Of a DNA stretch of 64,000 nt, positions 1 to 8,202 are shown in pieces. Below the pieces are notes generated by a model, which was given only the letters and a program-made list of their open reading frames with translations, was not told the DNA's origin and searched no databases. Both the position numbers and the translations under genes were made by a program. The stretch's first letter is position 1; each line of letters begins with the position of its first letter. Source of the DNA: Agrococcus beijingensis (GTDB taxonomy: Bacteria; Actinomycetota; Actinomycetes; Actinomycetales; Microbacteriaceae); assembly GCF_030758955.1 (NCBI RefSeq), contig NZ_CP132360.1, positions 2,039,812 to 2,103,811 of the forward strand, read 5' to 3'.

Positions 1-63
1 GCGCTGGCGCCGCCCGACTGAGGCCATGGCCGCGATCCGCGGCCGTCCGGCGACGCCGGCAGC

Positions 64-519
64 TCAGCCGGCGGTGATCCCGCGCAGCTCGTCGAGCGCT
101 CGGGCGAGGCGTCGCTGCCGGGTCTCCGGCGCCTTCGCGTCGGCGATCGACCTGGCCAGCTCCTTGCGCCGCGACGGCGACAGCTCCTCGAACGCGGCCT
201 TCGCGGTGGGATCCTCGGCGAGCGCCGCCGCGAGTTCCGGCGGCAGCTCGACGCTGCGCTCGGCCGTGTCGAGCGCGATCACCGCGTCGACCTGATCGCC
301 GGCGTCGACGCCGAGCGCCTGCCGACGCTCCTTGGACAGCCCCAGCAGGTTCTCGCCGCCCATCTGGCCGATGCGCGTGCGCACGGTGGCACCGGCGATC
401 GTCAGCGTCACCGGCGCGTTGCGCGCGCCGCCGAGCGCGGCCACCTGCTCGTCGGTCAGGACGATCGCCGCGGCCGGGCCGCGCGACTCGACGGTGGCGC
501 GGATGCGGAGCTCGCTCAT
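64..519 (-). CDS. YdeI/OmpD-associated-like protein with DUF1905 domain
   Basis: This 151-residue cytoplasmic protein resembles the DUF1905 plus YdeI-like (bacteriocin-protection) family. The N-terminal half is a small beta-rich domain (motif LTDEQVAALGG, then LTIAGATVRTRI). The C-terminal part carries the helical YdeI signature (AAFEELSPSRRKELARSI, about residues 113-130), followed by a basic helix. I chose the ATG at 519 because similarity begins there; the same frame stays open upstream but runs antisense through the neighbouring gene. It is divergent from thpR with a 61-bp gap, so the two may share a promoter region. The biochemical role of the family is not settled. Confidence 0.8.
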   Translation of the reverse strand: MSELRIRATVESRGPAAAIVLTDEQVAALGGARNAPVTLTIAGATVRTRIGQMGGENLLGLSKERRQALGVDAGDQVDAVIALDTAERSVELPPELAAALAEDPTAKAAFEELSPSRRKELARSIADAKAPETRQRRLARALDELRGITAG

Positions 520-580
520 GCGGGCGAGCCTACGGCCGCCGCCCACCGGATGCACGGCCTCGGCGCGTAGCGTGACCGGC

Positions 581-1132
581 ATGGGCCGGCGGATGTTCGT
601 GGCGGTCGTGCCGCCGGAGGATGTGCGGGAGGAGCTCGCGGCGTTCCTCGAGGTGCGGGAGGGCCTGCGCTGGACGCGCTCCGATCGGCTGCACCTGACG
701 CTCGCCTTCCTGCCGTCGGTGCCGGAGCGGGTGCTGGAGACCCTGGAGGAGCGGCTGCGGGAGGCCGTCGGCGATCTGCCGCCCTTCGCGTGTCGGCTGG
801 CGGGCGCGGGTGCGTTCCCGCATCCCGATCGACCGGCGGTGCTGTGGCTCGGCGTCGATCGCGGCCACGCCGAGCTCGAGCGGCTCTCGCGCCGCGTCCG
901 CAGCGCTGCGAACGACGTCGGCGCCGTGCCGGACGGCCAGCGCTTCGTGCCGCACGTGACGCTCGCCCGGCCGCCGCGCGGCCGCAGCGCGCTCCGCTGG
1001 CTGCAGGTGCTCGACACCCATCGCTCGCGCGAGTGGACGGTCGACGAGGTCGTGCTCATCGACTCGGAGCTGCAGGGCGCGGGCCATCGTCCACGGCATC
1101 GCGCAGTGGCGACCCTGGAGCTGCGCGGCTGA
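581..1132 (+). CDS. thpR: RNA 2',3'-cyclic phosphodiesterase (ThpR / 2H superfamily)
   Basis: This 183-residue 2H phosphoesterase would open 2',3'-cyclic phosphates at RNA ends and shows 2'-5' RNA ligase activity in some relatives. The two family-defining HxTx motifs are visible: HLTL near residue 38 and HVTL near residue 126. Length is normal for the family. I take the ATG at 581 because MGRRMFVAVVPP matches the usual beta-strand start (MRLFVAL...). A GTG three codons upstream is also possible. The downstream gene starts 65 bp later behind its own promoter-like sequence. Confidence 0.9.
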   Translation: MGRRMFVAVVPPEDVREELAAFLEVREGLRWTRSDRLHLTLAFLPSVPERVLETLEERLREAVGDLPPFACRLAGAGAFPHPDRPAVLWLGVDRGHAELERLSRRVRSAANDVGAVPDGQRFVPHVTLARPPRGRSALRWLQVLDTHRSREWTVDEVVLIDSELQGAGHRPRHRAVATLELRG

Positions 1133-1164
1133 TCGCCGCTTCACATCGTTGCCGAACGGTTACC

Positions 1165-1191
1165 TTGCGCATCTCGCAACCTGCTTAGACT
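1165..1191 (+). promoter_or_regulatory. Putative promoter for the YwaF-like gene, possibly leaderless
   Basis: TTGCGC at 1165-1170 and TAGACT at 1186-1191 are separated by 15 bp and resemble -35 and -10 elements. The ATG at 1198 lies six bases after the -10, where transcription would start, so the message may be leaderless. No Shine-Dalgarno sequence precedes that ATG. The spacer is shorter than ideal. Confidence 0.35.
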
Positions 1192-1197
1192 GCAAGA

Positions 1198-2001
1198 ATG
1201 CTCTCGGTCGTCCCTCCGATTGCCCGCATGCAGCCCTACGGCATCGACCACTTCATCGTGCTCGGCATCACCGTGGCGCTCATCGTCGTGGTGCCCCTGG
1301 CCGTCCGTCGCGCCCGCGACACCCGGCGCACGGAGCGCCTCATCACGCTCGCAGGCTGGGCTCTGCTCGTCATCACGCTGCTGTGGCTGGGGTGGGGCAT
1401 GCTGCCCGCGCACTGGAACATCGGGGAGTCGCTGCCCTTCCACTTCTCCGATGCGCTGCGCATCGCCACCGCGATCGCGCTCATCACCCGCTCGGGCTGG
1501 GCCGTCGGCGTCTCCTTCTTCTGGGGCCTCACGCTCAACCTGCAGACGCTCATCACACCCAACCTCAACTACTACGACGCGCCGGTGCTCGAGTTCGCCA
1601 TGTACTGGCTCCTGCACATCGCCGCGCTGCTCGCGCCGATCGTGCTGGTCTGGGGACTCGGCTACCGCCCCACCTGGAGCGGCTACGGCGCGACGATCGC
1701 GCTCACCATCTCGTGGGCGGCCCTCGCGCTGGCGGCGAACGCGGTGACGGGCGCGAACTACGGCTATCTCAGCCGGGCACCCGAGGGGCCGTCGATCCTC
1801 GACGTGCTCGGGCCGTGGCCGGTGTACATCCTGTGGGAGGCGGCGCTCGTCGCGGTCGTGTGGGCCTGCATGACCCTGCCGTGGACCACCCGCGCGGCCC
1901 GGGCATCCGCCCCCGTGGTCGACCGACTGGGGCTGATCCGGCGCAAGCGGCAGTGCGAGCCGACCCCGCTGCCGACCGTGGGTGAGCGCGTGGCCCGCTG
2001 A
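1198..2001 (+). CDS. TIGR02206/YwaF family integral membrane protein
   Basis: This 267-residue polytopic membrane protein resembles the YwaF/TIGR02206 family. About six or seven hydrophobic segments are visible, beginning with FIVLGITVALIVVVPLAV, and there are conserved features such as LPFHFSDALR and a TPNLNYYD loop. Family function is unknown. The ATG at 1198 fits a leaderless transcript; an ATG at 1228 (MQPYGIDHF) is the alternative and matches the usual family start better. The C-terminal tail after about residue 225 is charged and probably cytoplasmic. Confidence 0.8.
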   Translation: MLSVVPPIARMQPYGIDHFIVLGITVALIVVVPLAVRRARDTRRTERLITLAGWALLVITLLWLGWGMLPAHWNIGESLPFHFSDALRIATAIALITRSGWAVGVSFFWGLTLNLQTLITPNLNYYDAPVLEFAMYWLLHIAALLAPIVLVWGLGYRPTWSGYGATIALTISWAALALAANAVTGANYGYLSRAPEGPSILDVLGPWPVYILWEAALVAVVWACMTLPWTTRAARASAPVVDRLGLIRRKRQCEPTPLPTVGERVAR

Positions 2002-2065
2002 GCCACGCCCGAGCAGGGGTCGACGGCCCCTGGCGGGCCACCTCGCGCTGCGATAGACACGCTCC

Positions 2066-2425
2066 ATGACACCTGCTGAGCGATGGCTCGACGGCTACCT
2101 CCGCGCCTGGGCGTCGAAGGACGCAGCCGACGTGCGGGCCATCTTCACCGACGACGCCGAGTACTGGTTCCGCCCCGACGACCCCGAGCCTGTCCGCGGC
2201 ATCGACGCGATCGTGGCGATGTGGGGCGACGACGAGCCCGCCGACCCGCAGCCCGACCTGCGCGTGCTCATCGAGGACGAGCGACTCGGCATCATCACCG
2301 GCACCGTCGTGTACCCGGGCCACGAGTCCTACAGCAACCTGTGGGAGGTGCACTTCGCCGCCGACGGCCGGGCGCAGCGGTTCGTCGAGTGGTTCATGAC
2401 GCCGCGGAAGCCCGCGAGCGACTGA
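2066..2425 (+). CDS. SnoaL-like / NTF2-fold protein
   Basis: This 119-residue single-domain protein has the NTF2-like (SnoaL-type) pattern: an N-terminal helix WLDGYLRAWASKD, an FTDDAEYWF strand, RGIDAIVAMW, and a C-terminal strand pair ending FVEWFM. Such proteins may be small enzymes or ligand-binding proteins, and the sequence does not indicate a substrate. It stands alone after the YwaF-like gene and converges with a VOC-family gene 22 bp away. Confidence 0.85.
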   Translation: MTPAERWLDGYLRAWASKDAADVRAIFTDDAEYWFRPDDPEPVRGIDAIVAMWGDDEPADPQPDLRVLIEDERLGIITGTVVYPGHESYSNLWEVHFAADGRAQRFVEWFMTPRKPASD

Positions 2426-2447
2426 CTCCGCGGGGCAGCGCTGCGGC

Positions 2448-2831
2448 TCAGTCGCGCTCGAGCTGCATCACCGCGATGATGTTGCCCGCCGGATCGCTCG
2501 TCCAGGCGATGTCGGGCCCCATCTCGTTGCCGGCGGCGATGCCGCGCTCGTCCTGCTCGAAGCCCTCGTAGCGCAGCCAGGTCGCGCCCCTGCCGCTCAG
2601 CTCGTCGACGGCAGCCGGCAGATCGGCCACGCCGAGGTTGAGGATCGTGAAGACCGCCGGCGCATGGTCGTCCTTGGGATAGACCATCACGCGAGCGCCG
2701 TCCGGCAGCGTCACCTCGAGCATGCCGTGCTCCTCCCCCACCTCCAGCCCGAGCACGTCGCCGTAGAACGCCTTCGCCGCCGCGATGTCGGGCACCGCGA
2801 AGCCGCTGAACCCCTGCGTGTAGTCGACCAT
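2448..2831 (-). CDS. VOC family (glyoxalase/bleomycin-resistance fold) protein
   Basis: This 127-residue protein has the vicinal-oxygen-chelate layout: FAVPDIAAAKAFYGDVLGL in the first beta-alpha-beta module, a strand pair LEVTLPDGARVMVY, then a second module beginning FTILNLGVADLPAAVDEL and ending DPAGNIIAVMQ. Some metal-site residues are not obvious, so the activity is unknown. I chose the ATG at 2831 because GGAGG sits at the right distance upstream; the same frame continues to 2876 without a better start. Confidence 0.85.
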   Translation of the reverse strand: MVDYTQGFSGFAVPDIAAAKAFYGDVLGLEVGEEHGMLEVTLPDGARVMVYPKDDHAPAVFTILNLGVADLPAAVDELSGRGATWLRYEGFEQDERGIAAGNEMGPDIAWTSDPAGNIIAVMQLERD

Positions 2832-2903
2832 CGGTCCACCTCCGGGGGCAGTATCCGCCGCTGCCGGCCTGCGCACAAGGAGCGCGAACGGTCGGCGCCG
2901 CGC

Positions 2904-4142
2904 TCACGAGGCCGGCGCGACCTCCATCTGCGCCCACGGGCTGCCGTACTCCCCCAGCTTGTCGAGGAACGGCTTCGGCGGCATCGCCTCCGGGCCGAGC
3001 ACGCCGCTGCCCGACCACGCGCCGGTCGCGAGCAGCTCGAGCGCGATCACCGGATTGATCGCGGTCTGCCACACCACGCACTGGTGCCCGTACTCCGCCA
3101 TCGACCAGGCGTTGTCGACCACGTGGTAGAGGTAGGTCGACCGCGGCCGGCCGTCCTTGCCCGTGCCGCGCACCCACACGCCGGCGCAGGTCTTGCCGGT
3201 CATCACGGGGCCGATGGATGCGGGATCCGGCAGGCAGGCGGCCACGACATCGCGCGGGGAGACCTCGACGCCGCCCACCCGCACCTTCTCGGTGCGATCG
3301 AGCCCGAGGGTGTGCAGCGTCTGCAGCACGCCGATGAACTCGGCCCCGAGCCCGTACTTGAAGGTGACGCGCTCGCAGTCGATCCAGCGGGGCATGAGGA
3401 GCACCTCCTCATGCTCGACGTTCACGCACTCGACCGGGCCGATGCCCTCGGGGAAGTCGAAGACCTCGGGCTCGCTGAAGGGCTCGGTCGTGTACCAGCC
3501 GCCGTCGGTCGCCGCGCGCGAGCGCTCCCAGATCACCGGCGGGTTGAGGCACTCCTCGATGGTCGTCCAGATCGAGAACGACGGGGCGAAGATCTCGTTG
3601 CCGTCGTCGTCGTGCACCGCCAGGTTCGCCCCGTCGCGCGTGCCGAGCTCGGTGATGCTGTCGAACAGCTCGTCGGCGGCGTAGCGCGCCAGCACGTCCG
3701 ACAGCCCGGGCTCGACGCCGATGCCGACCAGCGCCAGCTGCCCGGCCGCCTCCCACTGCCGCGCCTTCGCGAACTGGTCGTCGCCGAGCTTCAGCCCGAC
3801 CTTGGCGTAGGGCTCCTGCGCATGCCGCTGCGAGAGGCTCATCGCCATGTCGAGGTAGCCGGCACCGGCCGCGAGCGCGCCGTCGAAGATCGGCATCACG
3901 AAGCGGGGGTCGACGGCGTTCATGACGTGCGTGATGCGATGCTCCCGGCACAGCGCCGTCACCGAATCAGGGTCGGATGCGTCGACCCGGGCCGCCGAGA
4001 AGCGCGCGTCGACCGCTGCCGCCCGTCGCGCGCGCTCCTCGTCGTAGTCGGCGATGACGATCGCCTCGTAGAAGTCGCGCCGTGCGGCGATGGCCGCGAA
4101 CGCCCCGCCGACACCTCCGGCGCCCACCAGCAGGATCCGCAT
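2904..4142 (-). CDS. Saccharopine dehydrogenase family protein
   Basis: This 412-residue NAD(P)-dependent oxidoreductase belongs to the saccharopine dehydrogenase/carboxynorspermidine synthase family. The Rossmann nucleotide motif GAGGVGG is at residues 7-13, the linker THVMNAVDPRF follows, and the C-terminal catalytic domain contains GIGVEPGLSDVLARY. It would form or split a secondary amine between an amino acid or polyamine and an oxo-acid. It is divergent from an APC permease (194-bp gap) that leads a class III aminotransferase operon, which supports a role in lysine or diamine catabolism. The exact substrate cannot be read from sequence. Confidence 0.85.
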   Translation of the reverse strand: MRILLVGAGGVGGAFAAIAARRDFYEAIVIADYDEERARRAAAVDARFSAARVDASDPDSVTALCREHRITHVMNAVDPRFVMPIFDGALAAGAGYLDMAMSLSQRHAQEPYAKVGLKLGDDQFAKARQWEAAGQLALVGIGVEPGLSDVLARYAADELFDSITELGTRDGANLAVHDDDGNEIFAPSFSIWTTIEECLNPPVIWERSRAATDGGWYTTEPFSEPEVFDFPEGIGPVECVNVEHEEVLLMPRWIDCERVTFKYGLGAEFIGVLQTLHTLGLDRTEKVRVGGVEVSPRDVVAACLPDPASIGPVMTGKTCAGVWVRGTGKDGRPRSTYLYHVVDNAWSMAEYGHQCVVWQTAINPVIALELLATGAWSGSGVLGPEAMPPKPFLDKLGEYGSPWAQMEVAPAS

Positions 4143-4336
4143 CGACGTCGCTCCTCTCGCAGCGGCTCGCCCGCGCCGGAGCGCGGCTCCCGAGACCGAA
4201 TGAGCGCGACTCTAGTGCAACGACGACGGAATCAGTAGTGTCTGCGCTCAAGGAGGACGGATGCGGCACCAAGAACGCGAGTGCGGCACGGGTTCCGCCG
4301 AACCGCGTATGCCGAACCCCATCTGAGGGAGCAGTC

Positions 4337-5863
4337 GTGACCGACCACCGCACCACTCCGGCCCCCACCGATCGCCCGGGCCTCAAGCCGAACGCCATCG
4401 GCTTCCTCGACGCCATGGTGATCGGCCTGGCGTCGACCTCGCCGGCCTACACGATCGCCGCCATCATCGGCGGGCTCGTGCTCTACACCGGCGTGCACGC
4501 CCCGGGCATCATGCTCGCGAGCTTCATCCCGATGCTGCTCATCGCCTCGGCCTTCTACTACCTCAACACCGTCGACCAGGACTGCGGCACCACCTTCTCC
4601 TGGGTGACGCGCGCCATGGGGCCGTGGTTCGGCTGGATCGGCGGCTGGGCGATCGCGATGACCGGCGTGCTCATCGTCGGCTCCCTCGCCGAGGTCGGGG
4701 TGCGCTACTCGCTCCTCACCTTCGGCCTCGAGGATCTCGCCTTCGACCCGGTGGTCGTGCGCATCCTCACCGTGGTCCTCATCCTCGTGATGACCGCCAT
4801 CTGCGTCTGGGGCACCGAGATCTCGGCCCGCCTGCAGAACGTGCTCATCATCTTCCAGGTGCTGTCGCTGCTCGCCTTCGCGATCGTGGCGCTCGTGCAG
4901 GTGTTCTCGAACACCTCGTCGTTCGACTCCATCACCCCGTCGTGGGAGTGGCTCAACCCCTTCGGCGGCGGCTGGGACGGCGTGACCGCCGGTCTGCTGC
5001 TAGGCGTCTTCGCCTACTGGGGCTGGGAATCGGCGGTCAACCTCACCGAGGAGACCACGAACTCGTCGCAGTCGCCCGGCAAGGCCGCCATCTGGTCGAC
5101 CATCGTGCTGCTCGTCACCTACCTTTCGGTGACGATCGCGGTGGTCGCGCTGGCCGGCGACTCGTTCCTGGCCGAGAACGCCGACGAGGAGGACGCCATC
5201 TTCCAGGTGCTCGCGAGCGAGACGATGGGCCCTTGGGGCTGGGTCGTCATGCTCTCGGTCGCCACCTCGGCGATCGCGTCGACGCAGACGACGATCATCC
5301 CCGCCTCGCGCACCGGCCTCAGCATGGCCCGCCGCGGCGCGTTCCCGAAGCGATTCGGCCACATCCACCCGCGATTCCGCACGCCCGACGTGTCGACCTG
5401 GTGGGTCGCCGGCATCGCGATCGCGTACTACCTGGTCGTCGGGCTCCTCAGCGAGACGGCGCTGTGGGACACGCTGACGGCTCTCGGCCTGCTGATCGCC
5501 TTCTACTACGCGCTCACGGGCATCGCCTGCGCCGTCTACTTCCGCAAGCGCCTGACGAAGAGCGTGAAGAGCTTCCTGCTGATCGGCGTCGGCCCGGTGC
5601 TCGGCTCGCTGATGCTCATCTGGCTGCTGATCTCGGCGATCATCGACTACGGCAACCCCGAGAATGCCTACACCGAGACGCCCTGGTTCGGTGTCGGGCC
5701 GCCGCTGGTGATCGGCGTCGGCATCTTCATGACCGGCGTCGTGCTGATGCTCATCCGCTACTTCGGCGACCGGCGATTCTGGAACGAGCGGCCGAGCACC
5801 GCCGAGCAGCCCATCGTGCGGATCGACGTGACCACCGGCAGCAGCGAGGAGCCCCGACCGTGA
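4337..5863 (+). CDS. APC superfamily amino acid/polyamine permease
   Basis: This 508-residue permease has about twelve hydrophobic segments. The first contains the APC-family signature region GLASTSPAYTIAAIIGG, the unwound TM1 that binds the substrate amine and carboxylate. The GTG at 4337 is preceded by GAGGGAG and begins directly before the conserved N-terminus, so longer upstream readings are unlikely. The stop codon overlaps the start of the next gene by four bases (GTGA), implying translational coupling. Its position ahead of a universal stress protein, a class III aminotransferase and an Lrp regulator suggests uptake of an amine or amino acid degraded by that cluster. Confidence 0.9.
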   Translation: MTDHRTTPAPTDRPGLKPNAIGFLDAMVIGLASTSPAYTIAAIIGGLVLYTGVHAPGIMLASFIPMLLIASAFYYLNTVDQDCGTTFSWVTRAMGPWFGWIGGWAIAMTGVLIVGSLAEVGVRYSLLTFGLEDLAFDPVVVRILTVVLILVMTAICVWGTEISARLQNVLIIFQVLSLLAFAIVALVQVFSNTSSFDSITPSWEWLNPFGGGWDGVTAGLLLGVFAYWGWESAVNLTEETTNSSQSPGKAAIWSTIVLLVTYLSVTIAVVALAGDSFLAENADEEDAIFQVLASETMGPWGWVVMLSVATSAIASTQTTIIPASRTGLSMARRGAFPKRFGHIHPRFRTPDVSTWWVAGIAIAYYLVVGLLSETALWDTLTALGLLIAFYYALTGIACAVYFRKRLTKSVKSFLLIGVGPVLGSLMLIWLLISAIIDYGNPENAYTETPWFGVGPPLVIGVGIFMTGVVLMLIRYFGDRRFWNERPSTAEQPIVRIDVTTGSSEEPRP

Positions 5864-6276
5864 GCATCGTGCTGGGCTACGACGAGTCCCCCGGCGCCAA
5901 GGCCGCGCTGGCGACCGCGATCGACATCGCCGGCCGCTTCGGCGAGCGGCTGGTCGTCGTCTTCGCCACCGAGCCGCCGGGCAGGCTCGGCGAGGAGCGC
6001 CGCAGCCACGAGGCGGCGCTCGAGCAGCTCGGGCACGATGCCGTGCGCCACGCGCTCGACGCCGCCGCCGCGGCCGGCGTCGACGCGGTCGCCACGCTCG
6101 CGCCGCAGCGGCCGGTGGATGCGCTGCTCGACCAGGCGGAGGAGCACGACGCGCGCGTCATCGTCGTCGGCACCTGGGGCGAGAGCCCCATCCGCGGCGC
6201 CATCCTCGGCTCGACCCCGCACAAGCTGCTGCACCTGAGCCGCCGGCCCGTGCTGTGCGTGCCCGTGCGCGCCTGA
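5860..6276 (+). CDS. Universal stress protein (UspA family)
   Basis: This 138-residue UspA-fold protein begins IVLGYDESPGAKAAL, the usual first strand and loop with the conserved Asp. It ends with the nucleotide-binding loop VGTWGESPIRGAILGSTPHKLL, matching the G-x2-G-x9-GS ATP-binding pattern. The GTG start overlaps the permease stop by four bases. Small Usp domains encoded directly after APC or cation transporters often act as regulatory subunits of the transporter; that role is inferred here. Confidence 0.88.
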   Translation: MSIVLGYDESPGAKAALATAIDIAGRFGERLVVVFATEPPGRLGEERRSHEAALEQLGHDAVRHALDAAAAAGVDAVATLAPQRPVDALLDQAEEHDARVIVVGTWGESPIRGAILGSTPHKLLHLSRRPVLCVPVRA

Positions 6277-6301
6277 CGACCTGCGCGCTCTCGCACCCGA
6301 G

Positions 6302-6378
6302 CGCATCCGCGCCCCGAACGCATCCACGCACCGAACGCATCCGCGCCCGAACGCATCCGCGCACCGACGCATCCGACC
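6302..6378. repeat. Tandem 16-17 bp repeat (CGCATCC-rich)
   Basis: Four full and one partial copies of a 16-17 bp unit run between the stress-protein gene and the aminotransferase gene. The unit is CGCATCCGCGCCCGAA with small variations (for example CGCATCCACGCACCGAA), at 6302, 6319, 6336, 6352 and 6368. The repeats have no spacers, so this is not CRISPR. It ends just before the aminotransferase ribosome binding site. Confidence 0.85.
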
Positions 6379-6396
6379 CCGACGAGCAGGAGACCC

Positions 6397-7737
6397 ATGC
6401 CCTCCCCCGCCGACCACCTGTGGCTGCACTTCACCCGCATGGCGAGCGCCGACCGCGCGCCCGTCATCGTGCGGGGTGAGGGCGCCTACATCTGGGACGA
6501 CCGCGGGAAGCGCTACCTTGACGGGCTCGCCGGGCTGTTCGTCAACCAGCTCGGCCACGGTCGCACCGACCTGGCCGCCGTCGCGGCCGAGCAGGCGTCG
6601 ACGCTCGCGTTCTTCCCGCTCTGGTCGTACGCGCATCCCAGCGCGATCGAGCTCGCCGACCGCCTCGCGTCCCTCGCGCCCGGCGACCTCGACCGGGTCT
6701 TCTTCACCAGCGGCGGCAGCGAGGCGGTCGAGAGCGCCTGGAAGCTCGCCAAGAACTTCTTCAAGCTGACCGGCAAGCCGATGAAGCACAAGGTCATCAG
6801 CCGCGCCATCGCCTATCACGGCACGACCCACGGCGCGCTATCGATCACCGGGCTGCCGCCACTCAAGGAGCAGTTCGAGCCGCTCGTGCCGTCGACCTTC
6901 CGGGCGCCGAACACCAACATCTACCGGGCGCCGCTGCACGGCGACGACCCCGAGGCCTTCGGTCGCTGGGCTGCCGACCAGATCGGCGTCGCGATCGAGC
7001 AGGAGGGGCCCGACAGCGTCGCGGCGGTGTTCCTCGAGCCGGTGCAGAACGCCGGCGGCTGCTTCCCGCCGCCGCCGGGCTACTTCGCCCGCGTGCGCGA
7101 GATCTGCGACGAGCACGACGTGCTGCTCGTCTCCGACGAGGTGATCTGCGCCTTCGGACGGCTGGGCACGATGTTCGGCGCCGAGCGCTACGGCTACCAG
7201 CCCGACATCATCACCTGCGCGAAGGGCCTCACCTCGGGCTACGCGCCGCTCGGGGCGATGATCGCGAGCGCCCGCCTGTTCGAGCCGTTCGCGCAGCCGG
7301 GCGCCTCGTTCGCGCACGGCTACACCTTCGGCGGTCACCCGGTGTCGACCGCGGTGGGCCTGCGCAACCTGCAGATCTTCGACGAGGAGGGGGTGCTCGA
7401 GCACGTGCGCGCCAATGAGGGCGCCTTCCGCGCGACGCTCGAGCGGCTCAGCGACCTGCCGATCGTCGGCGACGTGCGCGGCGACGGCTACTTCTACGGG
7501 CTCGAGCTGGTGAAGGACAAGGCGACGAAGGCGACGTTCGACGACGCCGAGAGCGAGCGGCTGCTGCGCGGCTTCCTCTCGCGCGCGCTGTTCGACGCGG
7601 GCCTCTACTGCCGCGCCGACGACCGCGGCGACCCGGTGATCCAGCTCTCGCCGCCGCTCATCTGCGATCAGTCGCACTTCGACGAGATCGAGCAGATCCT
7701 GCGGGGCGTGCTCACCGAGGCGTGGGCGCGGCTGTGA
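6397..7737 (+). CDS. Class III PLP-dependent aminotransferase
   Basis: This 446-residue enzyme belongs to the omega-amino acid:pyruvate/putrescine aminotransferase group. Recognisable elements are FFTSGGSEAVESAWKLA (PLP phosphate loop), YHGTTHGALS, the SDEVICAFGRLG region that contacts the pyridine ring, and the Schiff-base lysine in CAKGLTSGYAPLGA. Length is standard. AGGAG lies a few bases before the ATG. It is in one transcription unit with an APC permease and a universal stress protein, and its stop overlaps the Lrp regulator start. It probably transaminates an imported diamine, beta- or omega-amino acid; the substrate is not determined. Confidence 0.92.
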   Translation: MPSPADHLWLHFTRMASADRAPVIVRGEGAYIWDDRGKRYLDGLAGLFVNQLGHGRTDLAAVAAEQASTLAFFPLWSYAHPSAIELADRLASLAPGDLDRVFFTSGGSEAVESAWKLAKNFFKLTGKPMKHKVISRAIAYHGTTHGALSITGLPPLKEQFEPLVPSTFRAPNTNIYRAPLHGDDPEAFGRWAADQIGVAIEQEGPDSVAAVFLEPVQNAGGCFPPPPGYFARVREICDEHDVLLVSDEVICAFGRLGTMFGAERYGYQPDIITCAKGLTSGYAPLGAMIASARLFEPFAQPGASFAHGYTFGGHPVSTAVGLRNLQIFDEEGVLEHVRANEGAFRATLERLSDLPIVGDVRGDGYFYGLELVKDKATKATFDDAESERLLRGFLSRALFDAGLYCRADDRGDPVIQLSPPLICDQSHFDEIEQILRGVLTEAWARL

Positions 7738-8180
7738 CGCTCGACGAGCAGGACAAGGCGATCATCGCCGAGCTGCAGCGCGACGGCCGAACGCCCTACG
7801 CGGCCATCGCCGAGGCCGTCGGGCTCAGCGAGACCGCCGTGCGCAAGCGCGTGATGCGCCTCACCGACTCCGGCGTGATGCAGATCGTCGCCGTCACCGA
7901 CCCCACCCAGCTGGGCTTCGCCCGCCAGGCGATGATCGGCATCCGCGTCTCCGGGCCGCTGGAGCCCGTCGCCCAGGCGCTCGCGGCGCTGCCCGAGGTC
8001 GACTACGTCGTCATCACCGCCGGCAGCTTCGACGTGCTCGCCGAGGTGGTGTGCGAGAGCGACGCGCACCTGCTCGCCCTGGTCTCCGACCGCATCCGCG
8101 GCATCTCGGGCGTGCGCGAGACCGACACCCTGATGTACCTCAAGCTGCAGCAGCAGACCTACGCGTGGGGCGTGCGCTGA
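7734..8180 (+). CDS. Lrp/AsnC family transcriptional regulator
   Basis: This 148-residue regulator has an N-terminal helix-turn-helix (TPYAAIAEAVGLSETAVRKRVMRL, about residues 22-45) and a C-terminal RAM ligand-binding domain (VSGPLEPVAQALAALPEVDYV, GSFDVLAEVV). I chose the GTG at 7734 because it overlaps the aminotransferase stop by four bases (GTGA) and gives the usual Lrp start (TLDEQDKAIIAEL). It probably regulates the preceding permease-aminotransferase genes in response to their amino acid or amine substrate. Confidence 0.92.
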   Translation: MTLDEQDKAIIAELQRDGRTPYAAIAEAVGLSETAVRKRVMRLTDSGVMQIVAVTDPTQLGFARQAMIGIRVSGPLEPVAQALAALPEVDYVVITAGSFDVLAEVVCESDAHLLALVSDRIRGISGVRETDTLMYLKLQQQTYAWGVR

Positions 8181-8202
8181 GGCCCGACGCCCGCCGTGCG
8201 GA

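Noticed and set aside
4624..5859. Long plus-strand open frame over the permease leading into the Usp gene
   Set aside because: The upstream portion is an Arg-rich shadow of the permease. The Usp domain starts exactly at GTG 5860, with a 4-bp overlap.
6302..6378. Possible CRISPR array
   Set aside because: Units are contiguous, 16-17 bp, with no spacers, and no cas genes are present.
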